NCBI RefSeq assembly: GCF_019740315.1
Contig: NZ_JAHXZR010000009.1
Span: 1-64,000 of the forward strand
Source: Oceanobacter mangrovi
GTDB lineage: Bacteria; Pseudomonadota; Gammaproteobacteria; Pseudomonadales; Oceanobacteraceae
Reading direction: 5' to 3'
Length of the DNA: 64,000 bases
In this document: in pieces, positions 26,831 through 36,107 of the stretch
How the letters are laid out: the number at the start of each line of letters is the position of its first letter
Position numbering within the stretch: the first letter of the stretch is position 1
The notes under the pieces: generated by a model
What the model saw: the letters and a program-made list of their open reading frames with translations, nothing else
What the model was told of the DNA's origin: nothing
Databases searched by the model: none
Made by a program: the position numbers and the translations under genes

Positions 26831-29293
26831 ATGAACCGACGGTCGCAAGCCTTTTTATTAACCAGTAGCTGGACAGATCAGCCCGGTGAGCAGGATTCAG
26901 AGCTGACGTTCTGGTGGCATTCGCCAACCGGATCGATCAAACAGACGCTGCGGCAACCGGCAGTGTGTTTTATCGCCGAGTCCGAACAGCAGCGCGCCGC
27001 CGCCATGGCAAGCACGCTGGGCTGGCCAATTCAGTTTCGTGCGCTGGCGCTGAAGAGCTTTGATCAGACTGCGGTGTGCGGTTGCTATTTACCCGCCAGC
27101 TATTTGTATCGCTGGCGTGACTTGCTGGCCGAGCAGGGCATAGTCTGCCGCGAAGTTGATATCCGTCCGACGGACCGCTACCTGATGGAGCGTTTTGTTT
27201 ATGGCGCTGCTGAACTGCAATGGCAGCAAGAGACTGCCGTGGCAGCCGTCGACGACATCAGTGAACACCTGCTGATTCAGCAGACACGTATGAAGCCCGG
27301 CGATTACCGGCCGCAGCTGCGCTGGTTGTCGCTCGATATTGAAACCTCGATTCCCCGCCAGGGTGAAAGCGTCAAGCTCTACTCGGTTGGGCTGGTGGCT
27401 GAAAATTTCCGTCAGGTGTTACTGGTCAACGAACATGGTGCTGCGCAGGCGGCAAACGATACCGCGCTCGATATTCGCCGTTTTGCCACGGAAGCGGACT
27501 TATTGGCCGAGCTTAACCTGTTACTGGCCCGGCTTGACCCGGATGCCATCATTGGCTGGAACCTGATCCAGTTCGACATCGACGTGCTGGTGCAGCTGTA
27601 CCGCCAGCACCGCATAACCATGACCTGGGGCCGTGACGGTTCCCGGCTGAAGTGGCGGCGCCGTCGGGATATGCCGGATCGGGTGTCGGTGCAGATGGCC
27701 GGGCGGGTAGCGCTGGATGGCATCGAATTGTTGCGGGCTGCCAGCTTCCAGTTCGAAAGTTTCTCGCTCAACTTCGTTTCCGAACAACTGTTAGGTGATT
27801 CCAAGCTGCTGACCGGCAGTCAGCGCGGTCATGACATTCAGCGTTTGTATGAAACCGATATCGCAAGTTTTGCCGCCTATAACCTGCAGGACTGTGATCT
27901 GGTCTGGCGGATTTTTGCCGAGGTGAAACTGTTTGAGTTTGCCATCGAGCGCAGCCTGATGACCGGCCTGGCGCTGGATCGGATGGGCGGTTCGGTGGCG
28001 GCGTTTGAAAACCTCTATCTGCCCAGATTGCATCGGGCGGGTTACATCGCACCGAATATGGGCGAGGGCTACAAGGCGGAAAAAAGCCCTGGCGGTTACG
28101 TGATGGACTCCCGTCCAGGGCTGTTCGAACACGTGTTGGTGCTGGATTTCAAAAGTCTGTATCCGTCGATTATTCGCACCTTCAAGATTGATCCTATGGG
28201 TTTAATAGAAGGGCTGACGACTGACGCCGCTGAGACTTTACCTAACGACCATTGGGTGCCGGGATTTTTTGGCGCTCGTTTTCACCAGCAACGGCATGTG
28301 TTACCGGATCTGATCCGTATGCTGGGGCAGCGGCGGGATCAGGCCAAACGGCAGGGTAACAAACCGCTGGCACAGGCCATCAAGGTGATTATGGCATCCT
28401 GCTATGGGGTGTTAGGTTCGGAAGGCTGCCGCTTTCACGATACCCGCTTATCGGCTTCAATCACCAAACGCAGCCACGAAATCATTCTGGCCAGTTCGGA
28501 ATGGATCGCCTCGCAGGGATATGAAGTGATTTATGGCGATACCGATTCGGTGTTTGTCTGGTTGCGCAAATCGGTGTCGGACGACGAAGCCGACCAGATA
28601 GGGCAGCAGCTGGTGCGGAATCTCAACCTCTGGTGGCAGCAGCAGTTACAGCATCGTTTCAACATTGAAAGCTTTCTGGAGATGGAATACGAAACCCATT
28701 ACCGACGCTTTTTTATGCCCTCGATTCGGGGGGCCGAAACCGGCAGCAAAAAGCGTTATGCCGGGCTGATTACCAATGCCGATGGCCAACCGGAAATGGT
28801 CTTCAAGGGACTGGAGGCCGTGCGCTCCGACTGGACACCGCTGGCGCGGCTATTCCAGCAGCAGTTGTATGAGAAAATTTTCCTGCAGCAACCCTATGCT
28901 GACTGGGTGCGCGGGTTGGTGAAACAGCTGTTGAACGGCGAGCTGGACGACCAGCTCAGTTACCGCAAGCGGCTGCGGCAGCCCTTACACCTGTATCAGC
29001 GCAACGTGCCGCCCCATGCGCGGGCGGCAATGAAACTGGACTTCTGGCGCCAGCAAAACGGCCTGTTGCCAATGTATCGCAACGGCCGTGGTGTGATCGA
29101 ATATCGAATCACTGCCGCCGGACCTGAGCCCTTGTACGACGGGGAGGATTCCGACCTGCAATACCCATTGGCCGCGCCGGACTACCAGCACTATATCGAC
29201 AAACAGCTACGCCCCCTGGCCGAAGCCATTTTTCATTTTACCGGCGACGACGTTGATGACCTGTTGGGTACTCAGGCGTCGCTGTTTGGTTAG
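26831..29293 (+). CDS. polB: DNA polymerase II (family B)
   Basis: 820-residue family B polymerase with 3'-5' exonuclease, used in translesion synthesis and replication restart. Exo I LSLDIETS, Exo II GWNLIQFDIDVL, Exo III YNLQDCDLVW; polymerase motif A LDFKSLYPSIIRTF, motif B around KVIMASCYGVLGSEG, motif C YGDTDSVF. Slightly longer than the E. coli enzyme (783) but of the same type. Its stop overlaps the convergent lipoprotein frame by a few bases. Confidence 0.96.
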   Translation: MNRRSQAFLLTSSWTDQPGEQDSELTFWWHSPTGSIKQTLRQPAVCFIAESEQQRAAAMASTLGWPIQFRALALKSFDQTAVCGCYLPASYLYRWRDLLAEQGIVCREVDIRPTDRYLMERFVYGAAELQWQQETAVAAVDDISEHLLIQQTRMKPGDYRPQLRWLSLDIETSIPRQGESVKLYSVGLVAENFRQVLLVNEHGAAQAANDTALDIRRFATEADLLAELNLLLARLDPDAIIGWNLIQFDIDVLVQLYRQHRITMTWGRDGSRLKWRRRRDMPDRVSVQMAGRVALDGIELLRAASFQFESFSLNFVSEQLLGDSKLLTGSQRGHDIQRLYETDIASFAAYNLQDCDLVWRIFAEVKLFEFAIERSLMTGLALDRMGGSVAAFENLYLPRLHRAGYIAPNMGEGYKAEKSPGGYVMDSRPGLFEHVLVLDFKSLYPSIIRTFKIDPMGLIEGLTTDAAETLPNDHWVPGFFGARFHQQRHVLPDLIRMLGQRRDQAKRQGNKPLAQAIKVIMASCYGVLGSEGCRFHDTRLSASITKRSHEIILASSEWIASQGYEVIYGDTDSVFVWLRKSVSDDEADQIGQQLVRNLNLWWQQQLQHRFNIESFLEMEYETHYRRFFMPSIRGAETGSKKRYAGLITNADGQPEMVFKGLEAVRSDWTPLARLFQQQLYEKIFLQQPYADWVRGLVKQLLNGELDDQLSYRKRLRQPLHLYQRNVPPHARAAMKLDFWRQQNGLLPMYRNGRGVIEYRITAAGPEPLYDGEDSDLQYPLAAPDYQHYIDKQLRPLAEAIFHFTGDDVDDLLGTQASLFG

Positions 29294-30341
29294 TTTGCGG
29301 CTGTATCTGAACCTGTGCCAGTTGTTGATGAGACAGTGCTGACGCTTGCTGTGGTTGTAGTTGTAGTTGTGGTCCAGGTACAGCTGCTGTCAGCAACAAA
29401 GGTGCCGTTGATGCCATAACCGATATAGCTGATGTTCAGGGCGGTCAGAGTGGTGGTTTCCGTTATCTGCACAGGATCTGATACATAGTTATAGGTGCAG
29501 CTGGGATCATCGTATGCAAACGTCGCCGTCATCCCGTTTTCGCCTTCCTCAAATACTGACTCTCCGCTATCGGCATCTTCTACGGGCGTTGAATCCAGCT
29601 TGAACAACAGCAACGAGGTTTGTTCCGGCTGGCCAGACAGGTAGCTGTCGTCGTTACCCAGGTAATCCCAGCTGGTATCAGCCATGCGGGAATCGGCCTG
29701 CACGGCAATTTGATAGGAGCCGCCGACGTATTTGCTGTCGAGGCTACTGCAGCTGGTCATAACGCCATCCGTCATGGTGCAGTCGAGGGGTAAGGTGACA
29801 TAGCCGGTGCGGAATATATTTTCGTCACCAATGCTGACGCGCTGAATCGCGCTGTAATCGAGGCTGGTATTTTTCACGGCGACAAAATAGCTTTCACCAC
29901 GGCTGAGGTCAGTGTGGACCAATGAATCGCTATCCGGCGTGAAGCCCCAGAACAGGCTGGCAACGGTAAAGCTGGCGTCGTAATTATCCGGATACAGCGC
30001 CGCCTCAAAAATCGCCACGGCATCCGGGGTCAACTGGTTGCCATTGATATCCAGCAACGCCAGTAGTTTGACTCGTGTGGTCAGGTCATCAGTGGAGTGG
30101 TCACCAGAGAGAGGGTTTCTGTCTCGTAGGTAACCGCCTGATCCCACGATGGTGCAACCCAGGTCAGGGTGGTGGAATCATCAGCCGTGCCGGAACCACT
30201 GGAGCTGGTTGTACTGGAGTCGGAGGATGAGCTACTGCCGGAATCAGACGATGACCCTGAGTTGAAGCCGGAACCACTGCTGCCTCCACAGGCTGTCAGT
30301 ATCAATGAGCAAAACAGGCCGAACGCGATCTTTGAGTTCAT
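29290..30341 (-). pseudogene. Lipoprotein gene split by a frameshift in a CT repeat
   Basis: Two overlapping minus-strand frames make up one gene of about 350 codons. The first (from ATG at 30341) has a lipoprotein signal, MNSKIAFGLFCSLILTACGG, a Ser-rich linker and the start of a domain (LTWVAPSWDQAVTYETETLSL), and stops at 30081. The second continues the protein (DDLTTRVKLLALLDINGNQL) to 29290 and ends in a Thr-rich tail. The switch lies near a (CT)4 run at 30106-30113; loss of one CT unit would restore the whole frame. I do not recognise the domain. It may be an assembly error, a pseudogene or a phase-variable lipoprotein. Confidence 0.7.
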
Positions 30342-30689
30342 AACAATTCCGTTTATTCGATAAGCCTATGCCCGCAAACCAGGGCTCTTTCTCCAAAAGG
30401 CCTGCTGCGGGGCTATGATTAACCAAAACCAACCACTGGAACTGGTTCACGCTTTCTGAAGATTCTAGCATCCCGGGCCGTGTTTCATGCCAGCTTGTTG
30501 GTGACTCAAATGAGGTCGAACCAGACTGATTGTGAATCGCTCGATGATGCCGCCGCTGTGGATGCAACCAATGAGCCTGTATGGGGTCGGTGTTTGATAG
30601 ATATTAGTGCCACCTTGCGAGTGCCGGTTGCTGGCGTAACCAGATAGCGGGCTTTCTTGGCAGTCGGTTTTTATGACAAGGGACATTCC
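30342..30689. other. Gene-free stretch between the lipoprotein and the CorA-type gene
   Basis: Divergent promoter region of about 350 bases. I see no convincing reading frame, repeat or hairpin in it beyond the likely promoters of the two flanking genes. Confidence 0.5.
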
Positions 30690-31667
30690 ATGATTCGAAC
30701 ACTTTTTGTTGATGAACTTGGCCAGAGCCAGACTGGCGGTGAAGAGCTGTTGCAACAATGGCGCGACAGCGGTTCCGGCCGCTTATGGCTGGATTTGATG
30801 TCAGATGGCAAGGAATACCAGCAGGCGGAGCGGCAGTTCTTGCTGGAGCTGGGTTGCCACACGCTGGCGATTGAAGATGCCCAGCGCGAACGTCACCCGC
30901 CGAAGCTGGAAGAATTCGATGATCAGACCTTTATTCTGTATCGCGGCATTGCCGAGCTCGACAGCGATCTGCACTGGAAGTCACAGTCGATTTCGTTTTT
31001 TGTCAGTGAGCGGTTGCTGATCAGTTATCACCCGTTGCCGGCGAACAGTGTTGATCAGCTTATGAAGGCTAATGGCGGAGTGCATTTGCAGCGTTGTCCG
31101 GCACAGCTGGCGCTGCGCATTATGCATACCTCGGCGGGTTTTTACGTTAATCACCTGCTGGCGTTTGAGGACAAGCTCAGTGAGGTTGAAGATGCCATTC
31201 ATGCTCATGGCTCTGACGACCTGATGAAACAGCTGATGCAATATCGTTCGCGGCTGGTGAAGATGCGGCGGATTTTTAACTATCACGAGAACATCACCGA
31301 CGAGCTGAAAGACAGTGATCAGATTGGCTTTGATATCGAAGGCGTCGAGCTGGATCACACCATCAACGACCTGCATGACCGCTTTGAACGGCTGGCCAGC
31401 TTGACCTCGATGTTCTACGACATCTGTGGAGACCTGATTGATGGTTACCTGGCGGTGACCTCGCACCAGCTGAATAACACCATGCGGGTATTGACCGTAA
31501 TTACGGCGATTTTTGTGCCGCTGGGCTTTCTGGCCGGGCTGTATGGTATGAATTTCGATTACATACCCGAGCTGCATTTTAAAGGCGGATATTTCATTTT
31601 GCTGGCGGTAATGATCAGTATTGCGCTGGGTTTACTGAGCTGGTTCCGCAAGCATAAATGGCTGTAG
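30690..31667 (+). CDS. CorA/ZntB-family divalent cation transporter
   Basis: 325 residues from the ATG at 30690 (AAGGGA upstream; the longer in-frame start at 30657 is less likely). Large cytoplasmic N-terminal domain, then two C-terminal membrane helices with the signature GMN in LYGMNFDYIPEL and a basic tail (WFRKHKWL). The family includes Mg/Co channel CorA and zinc transporter ZntB; the periplasmic loop after GMN (FDYIPELHFKGGY) does not decide between them. Confidence 0.9.
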   Translation: MIRTLFVDELGQSQTGGEELLQQWRDSGSGRLWLDLMSDGKEYQQAERQFLLELGCHTLAIEDAQRERHPPKLEEFDDQTFILYRGIAELDSDLHWKSQSISFFVSERLLISYHPLPANSVDQLMKANGGVHLQRCPAQLALRIMHTSAGFYVNHLLAFEDKLSEVEDAIHAHGSDDLMKQLMQYRSRLVKMRRIFNYHENITDELKDSDQIGFDIEGVELDHTINDLHDRFERLASLTSMFYDICGDLIDGYLAVTSHQLNNTMRVLTVITAIFVPLGFLAGLYGMNFDYIPELHFKGGYFILLAVMISIALGLLSWFRKHKWL

Positions 31668-31762
31668 ACATGTTTGTCAGGATATTGATAAATGTTAAAT
31701 GGTTATCAGATGTGGATGGTTATAATTGAGATGGTGAATCCTCTATTTATAAGGAGATAGAT

Positions 31763-32227
31763 ATGGGCGAATGTTATAAATCTGGAGATTTTAAAAAATA
31801 CTTTGATGAGAATATGAAGGCTTTGGGATTGCCTGTTCCTGGCACATTATTTGATACGTACAACTCTGCAATAGCCACCATGAGTACGATGTCAGGAACA
31901 CTAAGTCAGCATGGAAAAGGCGCGACTATGGCCGAGTTGATTGGTGCTACGACAGGACTTGAGCAGTTGGCTGTGGCTGCCTCAATCGGCGCTTCAGCAT
32001 ACACAGGCGCTGCTATTGGTAGCTTGTCTGTAGCGGCAGGAAGATCACTAGGATGTGGATCCCAGATATCTGATTTGTTTGTATTTGTCGAAAGAAATGG
32101 ACTGGAGTTTCCAGGCTGGAAAACTTTTTACTCTCTTAATCCAGAGATTTTAGGAACTCAAGTGACTTATCAGGGTAGCTTTGCAATGAAGGCCAGGAAC
32201 GTTCCAAACTCTTTTGAATATGCCTGA
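31763..32227 (+). CDS. Hypothetical protein with glycine-rich hydrophobic core; possible pore-forming toxin/effector
   Basis: 154 residues with an excellent ribosome site (AAGGAG, 31751). No signal peptide. The centre, LAVAASIGASAYTGAAIGSLSVAAGRSLG, is a Gly/Ala-rich hydrophobic segment with GxxxG-type spacing, flanked by soluble parts (N-terminal YFDENMKALGLPVPG; C-terminal FPGWKTFYSLNPEILG). It overlaps the next small membrane-protein gene by eight bases. Base composition is AT-rich compared with the corA gene upstream. The pair looks like a toxin/effector with its membrane immunity protein (Tse4-like pore formers came to mind), but this is inference and the family was not identified. Confidence 0.55.
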   Translation: MGECYKSGDFKKYFDENMKALGLPVPGTLFDTYNSAIATMSTMSGTLSQHGKGATMAELIGATTGLEQLAVAASIGASAYTGAAIGSLSVAAGRSLGCGSQISDLFVFVERNGLEFPGWKTFYSLNPEILGTQVTYQGSFAMKARNVPNSFEYA

Positions 32228-32405
32228 ATTTATGAAAAACTTAGCTTTTTTACTAGGGTGTGTTGTTGCCGTAGTGATCGCTTGGGGGGCTTTTAGATAC
32301 TTTGGTAACGATATGTTTTTATTTATGTTGTTAGTTACCTTTGTACTTCTTATGAGAAATGGCAAGGGCCCCAGGTTTGGTCGTGATTCAAATAACGAAA
32401 AATAA
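32220..32405 (+). CDS. Small two-helix membrane protein; possible immunity protein
   Basis: 61 residues from the ATG at 32220 (an ATG at 32232 is also possible). Two hydrophobic segments, AFLLGCVVAVVIAWGAF and MFLFMLLVTFVLLM, separated by a short loop, then a charged tail (RNGKGPRFGRDSNNEK). It starts inside the end of the preceding gene, so translation is probably coupled. No family recognised. Confidence 0.55.
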   Translation: MPEFMKNLAFLLGCVVAVVIAWGAFRYFGNDMFLFMLLVTFVLLMRNGKGPRFGRDSNNEK

Positions 32406-32748
32406 TGATTTGGTAATTTGGTCTTGATAATACGTCGTAGGGGCTTCCTTACGACGTTATTTCTGATAAGGGAATACAGCACGGGAAGCAGAAACGAGAA
32501 GACAGGACTGCCACTCATGATTTCTACGAGTACAGATTGGGGCAAGCAAGTTCGGCATCAATAAACCGCGTTTGTTGGATCAAATAACACGGCCGGTTTA
32601 ATCCATATCCATACTTCTCCAGCCATTTGCCTGATCCGAATCGACGAAAAGGACGACGTGGTCGTGGTCCCGCCAATGTGCCAATAGAATTCCGACTGTC
32701 CCCAAATTAATCTAAACTATCTACTTCTAGAAAAAAGTCGGTTAGCAG
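32406..32748. other. Gene-free stretch with possible gene debris
   Basis: About 340 AT-rich bases between the small membrane protein and the TetR gene. A plus-strand stretch near 32590-32710 reads RRKGRRGRGPANVPIEFRLSP before a stop, which may be the tail of a decayed mobile or RHS-like gene, but there is no start and I cannot assign it. No terminator or repeat was recognised. Confidence 0.35.
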
Positions 32749-33273
32749 TCATTGTAACTTCTTTAGGAGGTGCAAAATATGTTCAACCATAATCTCTGGC
32801 TCGTAACGCGTAGAACTTTTAACCCACCATTCAATGGTTCCCGTCATAGCAGAAGCGACAAAATGGTACTTTATTTCTTGATGAATAAAATCTTTATCGT
32901 GATGGTTTTGATTTGCCTTTGTTAAGCCTGAAAAAACCATTTCCTGCAACGTTTCTTTGAATGATGTTGCACCACCATTCATAAGTAATGTTTTAAAGAC
33001 CTCGACATTTTCTTCGATGTACTCAAATGTAGTCAGCATAAGCACTTCTGGACTTTCTGATGAACATTCTTGTTGAAATGGAGCGATACAACTAGCGATG
33101 TATTTTTTTAACAGGTCATTTTTGTCAGAGTAATGGGAATAAATAGTCCCACGGTTTACATTGGCTCTTTGGGCGACTTCGTTAATTGATATTTTATCAA
33201 AATCTTTTTCATTCATGAGTTCTAATAACGCATCGAAAATAGCTTTCTGTGTTCGTTCAATTCTTCTATCCAC
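32749..33273 (-). CDS. TetR/AcrR-family regulator
   Basis: 174 residues. N-terminal HTH ALLELMNEKDFDKISINEVAQRANVNRGTIYSHYSDKNDLL is classical TetR; the C-terminal ligand domain is of the TetR_C_33/YbiH-like type with no recognisable ligand site. GTG start at 33273. Divergent from the DsbA-family gene (175 bases apart); a small dyad, TTGGTTAGTG...TTAACCAA at about 33308-33330, could be its operator. Likely controls the two downstream oxidoreductase genes, thus perhaps an electrophile or thiol-stress response. Confidence 0.85.
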   Translation of the reverse strand: MDRRIERTQKAIFDALLELMNEKDFDKISINEVAQRANVNRGTIYSHYSDKNDLLKKYIASCIAPFQQECSSESPEVLMLTTFEYIEENVEVFKTLLMNGGATSFKETLQEMVFSGLTKANQNHHDKDFIHQEIKYHFVASAMTGTIEWWVKSSTRYEPEIMVEHILHLLKKLQ

Positions 33274-33448
33274 AAGTCACCCCATAAACTTTTTATCAAC
33301 ACTTTCTTGGTTAGTGTTGTTTAACCAACATTAATGAAAAACCTGTCTATTGCACTTCTTACAGGTGCCTCGTAAATTTGCAGTTAATAACATATGCTGG
33401 TTAGTAAATATGTGTTTATTTTAATTGTTAGTGGGGTAATAGCAAGTT

Positions 33449-34183
33449 ATGACGAACCAAAATAACCATAAAGAAGTGAATCAGGCAGGCCAGAAGCCCT
33501 CGATTACTGTGGAGGTTTGGTCAGACTATCTTTGCCCTTGGTGTTTCATTGGCGAGTGGAATATAACTAGTGCCCTCAATGATCTAGGCGTAAGATTCAC
33601 CAAGGAGCACAGAAGCTACCAAACAAACCCAACGCAGGGTGATCCAGAGTCTATTTACGAAGTTGCTCTGAAATATGGGATGGATCTTGATAGTGCACGC
33701 GATAGAGCGAAGCAAATAGAGCAGTCTGGAAAAAGGTCAGGACTCATTATCCATATGGATAAAGTACGGATGGTGAATACATTTGATGCCCATTGTTTGG
33801 TTGCTTATGCCAAAACTCAAGGGGTTGAGAACACAGTTTCTGACCGACTCATGGAAGCTGCATTTGTTAAAGGGTGGAATATTGCAGATATCGACCAATT
33901 GATAGCCATAGCCGTCGATGAAGGGTTAGACGAGCAATCCGTAAAAAGTATCTTACTCAAGAAGCAATTCAAAAATATTGTTGAGGATGACATCTCAAAC
34001 AGTCAACGAATGGGGGTTAAAAGTGTTCCTTATTACCGCATCAATAATCGATACGAAATTTCAGGAGCTAATTCAAAAGAGCAGTTCAAACACTACATCC
34101 AGTCAGTATTAGAAAAAGAAAAACTAGATAACATGCCTTCTGCAAGAAGCTGTGGGGATGCTGGCTGTATCATTTCCGAATGA
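33449..34183 (+). CDS. DsbA-family (FrnE-like) thiol oxidoreductase
   Basis: 244 residues, thioredoxin fold with inserted helical domain. Active site is CPWC in WSDYLCPWCFIGEWNI; the cis-Pro is in KSVPYYRIN. No signal peptide, so cytoplasmic like FrnE/2-hydroxychromene isomerase relatives. An unusual C-terminal CGDAGC motif adds a second Cys pair. Divergent from a TetR gene and followed by an NmrA-type reductase. Confidence 0.87.
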   Translation: MTNQNNHKEVNQAGQKPSITVEVWSDYLCPWCFIGEWNITSALNDLGVRFTKEHRSYQTNPTQGDPESIYEVALKYGMDLDSARDRAKQIEQSGKRSGLIIHMDKVRMVNTFDAHCLVAYAKTQGVENTVSDRLMEAAFVKGWNIADIDQLIAIAVDEGLDEQSVKSILLKKQFKNIVEDDISNSQRMGVKSVPYYRINNRYEISGANSKEQFKHYIQSVLEKEKLDNMPSARSCGDAGCIISE

Positions 34184-34230
34184 ATACTAAATTGATATTA
34201 TGAACATAAAGAATAAATAGTGAGGATGAA

Positions 34231-35094
34231 ATGATTTTAGTAACAGGTGTAACTGGTCAGCTCGGTTTTGCAACGATTAATGAACTTAATAAACATGTGC
34301 CTTCAAATGGTATTGCAGCACTTGCTAGAAGCCAAAATGATAAAACGAATGATTTATCGGATAGAGGTATAGACATCAGATTTGGTAGTTACAATGACTA
34401 TGAATCCCTCGTATCCGCATTTCAGGGCATCGACAAATTGCTTTTTATTTCAAGTGGGGAAGCATTTGCCGATTTTACACTGCATGAAAATGTCATCAAG
34501 GCCGCTCAAACTGCCAATGTAAAACAAGTTATCTACACAAGCACGCAAAGAAGCACCGCTATTGATGAAAGTTGTTTGTCAGAAGACTTGCATGGATGGA
34601 CTGAATACGCTTTAAAAAAATCGGGGTTAAATTATGTCATCTTGCGTAACTCTCCATACATGGAATCTATCCCTCAAATATTAGGTCAAGGCGTTTTAGA
34701 GAGTGGGTATCATGCGCCTGTTGGAGAAGGTAAAATCTCGTTTGCTACACGCACCGACATGGCATTAGCAACAGCCAATGTCCTATGTTCTCAGGGACAT
34801 GATTTCAAAACATATGATTTGGGTGGGATCGAATCAGTTAGTTTTGGTGAAATTATAGATGAAATAAGCAAGGTAACTGGGAAAGACATTCCTTTTTCGT
34901 CCCCTGAAACCGATGATTACATCAAGAGCTTAACAAGTGATTCGTTTCCAGAGGCTGCAATACAAGCATTAGTGGGATTTGCGAACCAAGTGAATTCCGG
35001 ATATTTCGATAACCCCTCTAATGACTTAGCTAGCTTGATAGGGCGCAATCCAGTTTCAGTAAGCGAATTTCTGAAGCAAACATTCGCAGATTGA
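34231..35094 (+). CDS. NAD(P)-binding NmrA/QorB-like reductase
   Basis: 287 residues, atypical short-chain dehydrogenase with N-terminal Rossmann motif VTGVTGQLGFATINEL (GxxGxxG) and no Tyr-x-x-x-Lys catalytic pair, as in NmrA and quinone oxidoreductase 2 (QorB/YtfG). The sequence pattern (IDKLLFISSGEA, VIYTSTQRS) fits the QorB branch. Forms a likely operon with the FrnE-like gene 47 bases upstream. AT-rich. Confidence 0.87.
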   Translation: MILVTGVTGQLGFATINELNKHVPSNGIAALARSQNDKTNDLSDRGIDIRFGSYNDYESLVSAFQGIDKLLFISSGEAFADFTLHENVIKAAQTANVKQVIYTSTQRSTAIDESCLSEDLHGWTEYALKKSGLNYVILRNSPYMESIPQILGQGVLESGYHAPVGEGKISFATRTDMALATANVLCSQGHDFKTYDLGGIESVSFGEIIDEISKVTGKDIPFSSPETDDYIKSLTSDSFPEAAIQALVGFANQVNSGYFDNPSNDLASLIGRNPVSVSEFLKQTFAD

Positions 35095-36107
35095 TAAAGT
35101 TCAGGTTTATATTCTTATCCAGTTTGAGTTTCATTGGTAAAAAACTGAAACCCCAATAGGGTAAGCTTGATTGAATAGTGAAGAAAATTTGCATCAATAC
35201 TTAAATGAATCTGTAAAAAGCCAATTTAGAAAATCAACAACTCATAAATGTCCAGCATTGAGCTAGATATTGATCAATATTTATTAGCGCTTCACCAAGT
35301 TTAGTAGTCGTAAAGAACCTCAAGCTTTTTATATGACTACACGATGCCGACAACCTCGCCACCAACTAGATAACAGCGAACACTATATTTTTTGGAGCCG
35401 AAAACCTTATTGATGAAATACGTTTAGGTGTAAAGGTAGATCGCTGAATTAAGGAAGATCAACTGCCAATTAGTTAGTCAGGATTCTTCCATCTTGTTAA
35501 CAGTTTGTCAGTGCGCATGCACACTTTCTGGGTAAGCCAGTTTCTGAAAAGACAGGATAACTATCTGAAAAATAGGGATTAAATTCCATTTTCAGATCAA
35601 TCCATTCTGAGAAAGCAGGCCCAGCCGGGCAGGCTGCGCACTAACACCAGTTTCACTTACGCATATGGCTGTAAACCTGCGCAAGAACCGTCCATGTATC
35701 AGGAGCTTACCGTAGCAGCGCTCGGGAAAGTGCGCAAGCCTGCTGAAAAGCGCACATTGCTTTGGGTGTGCTTTCCATTATATGCGCCACATGCATACAT
35801 TTATGATCAAAAAAAGGGGGGGCAGTGATTTTCAGCGCTTTTCTCAACAAGATCCGTCGGATAATCTCAGGCCTCCTGATTGATGTAATACGCCTTCGGC
35901 TATTAGCATCCTACAGTTTGGAATCTTCAAAAAAGCACCTGCAACAGACTCCTTTTTGTTTCAGGTTGTGGTCAGGCCGTCTCCTGCGCCGGATAAACTG
36001 AAGTGCCGTCTGAGTTCACTCTGCTGCTGACAGTGATGCTCTCGTTTGGAGGGGAATGGCTGATTCCGCGATTGGTTGATAACGGAATCAGCGTACGGCG
36101 GCCTGGC
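35095..36107. other. One-kilobase gene-free region at the edge of the AT-rich segment
   Basis: No convincing frame on either strand. Composition changes from AT-rich to genome-like along it. It contains an imperfect palindrome, GATGTAATACGCC against GGCTATTAGCATC (35882-35911), similar to dispersed intergenic hairpins, and adjoining A7 and G7 homopolymers near 35809-35822. Probably the scar of past insertion/deletion events. Confidence 0.5.
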
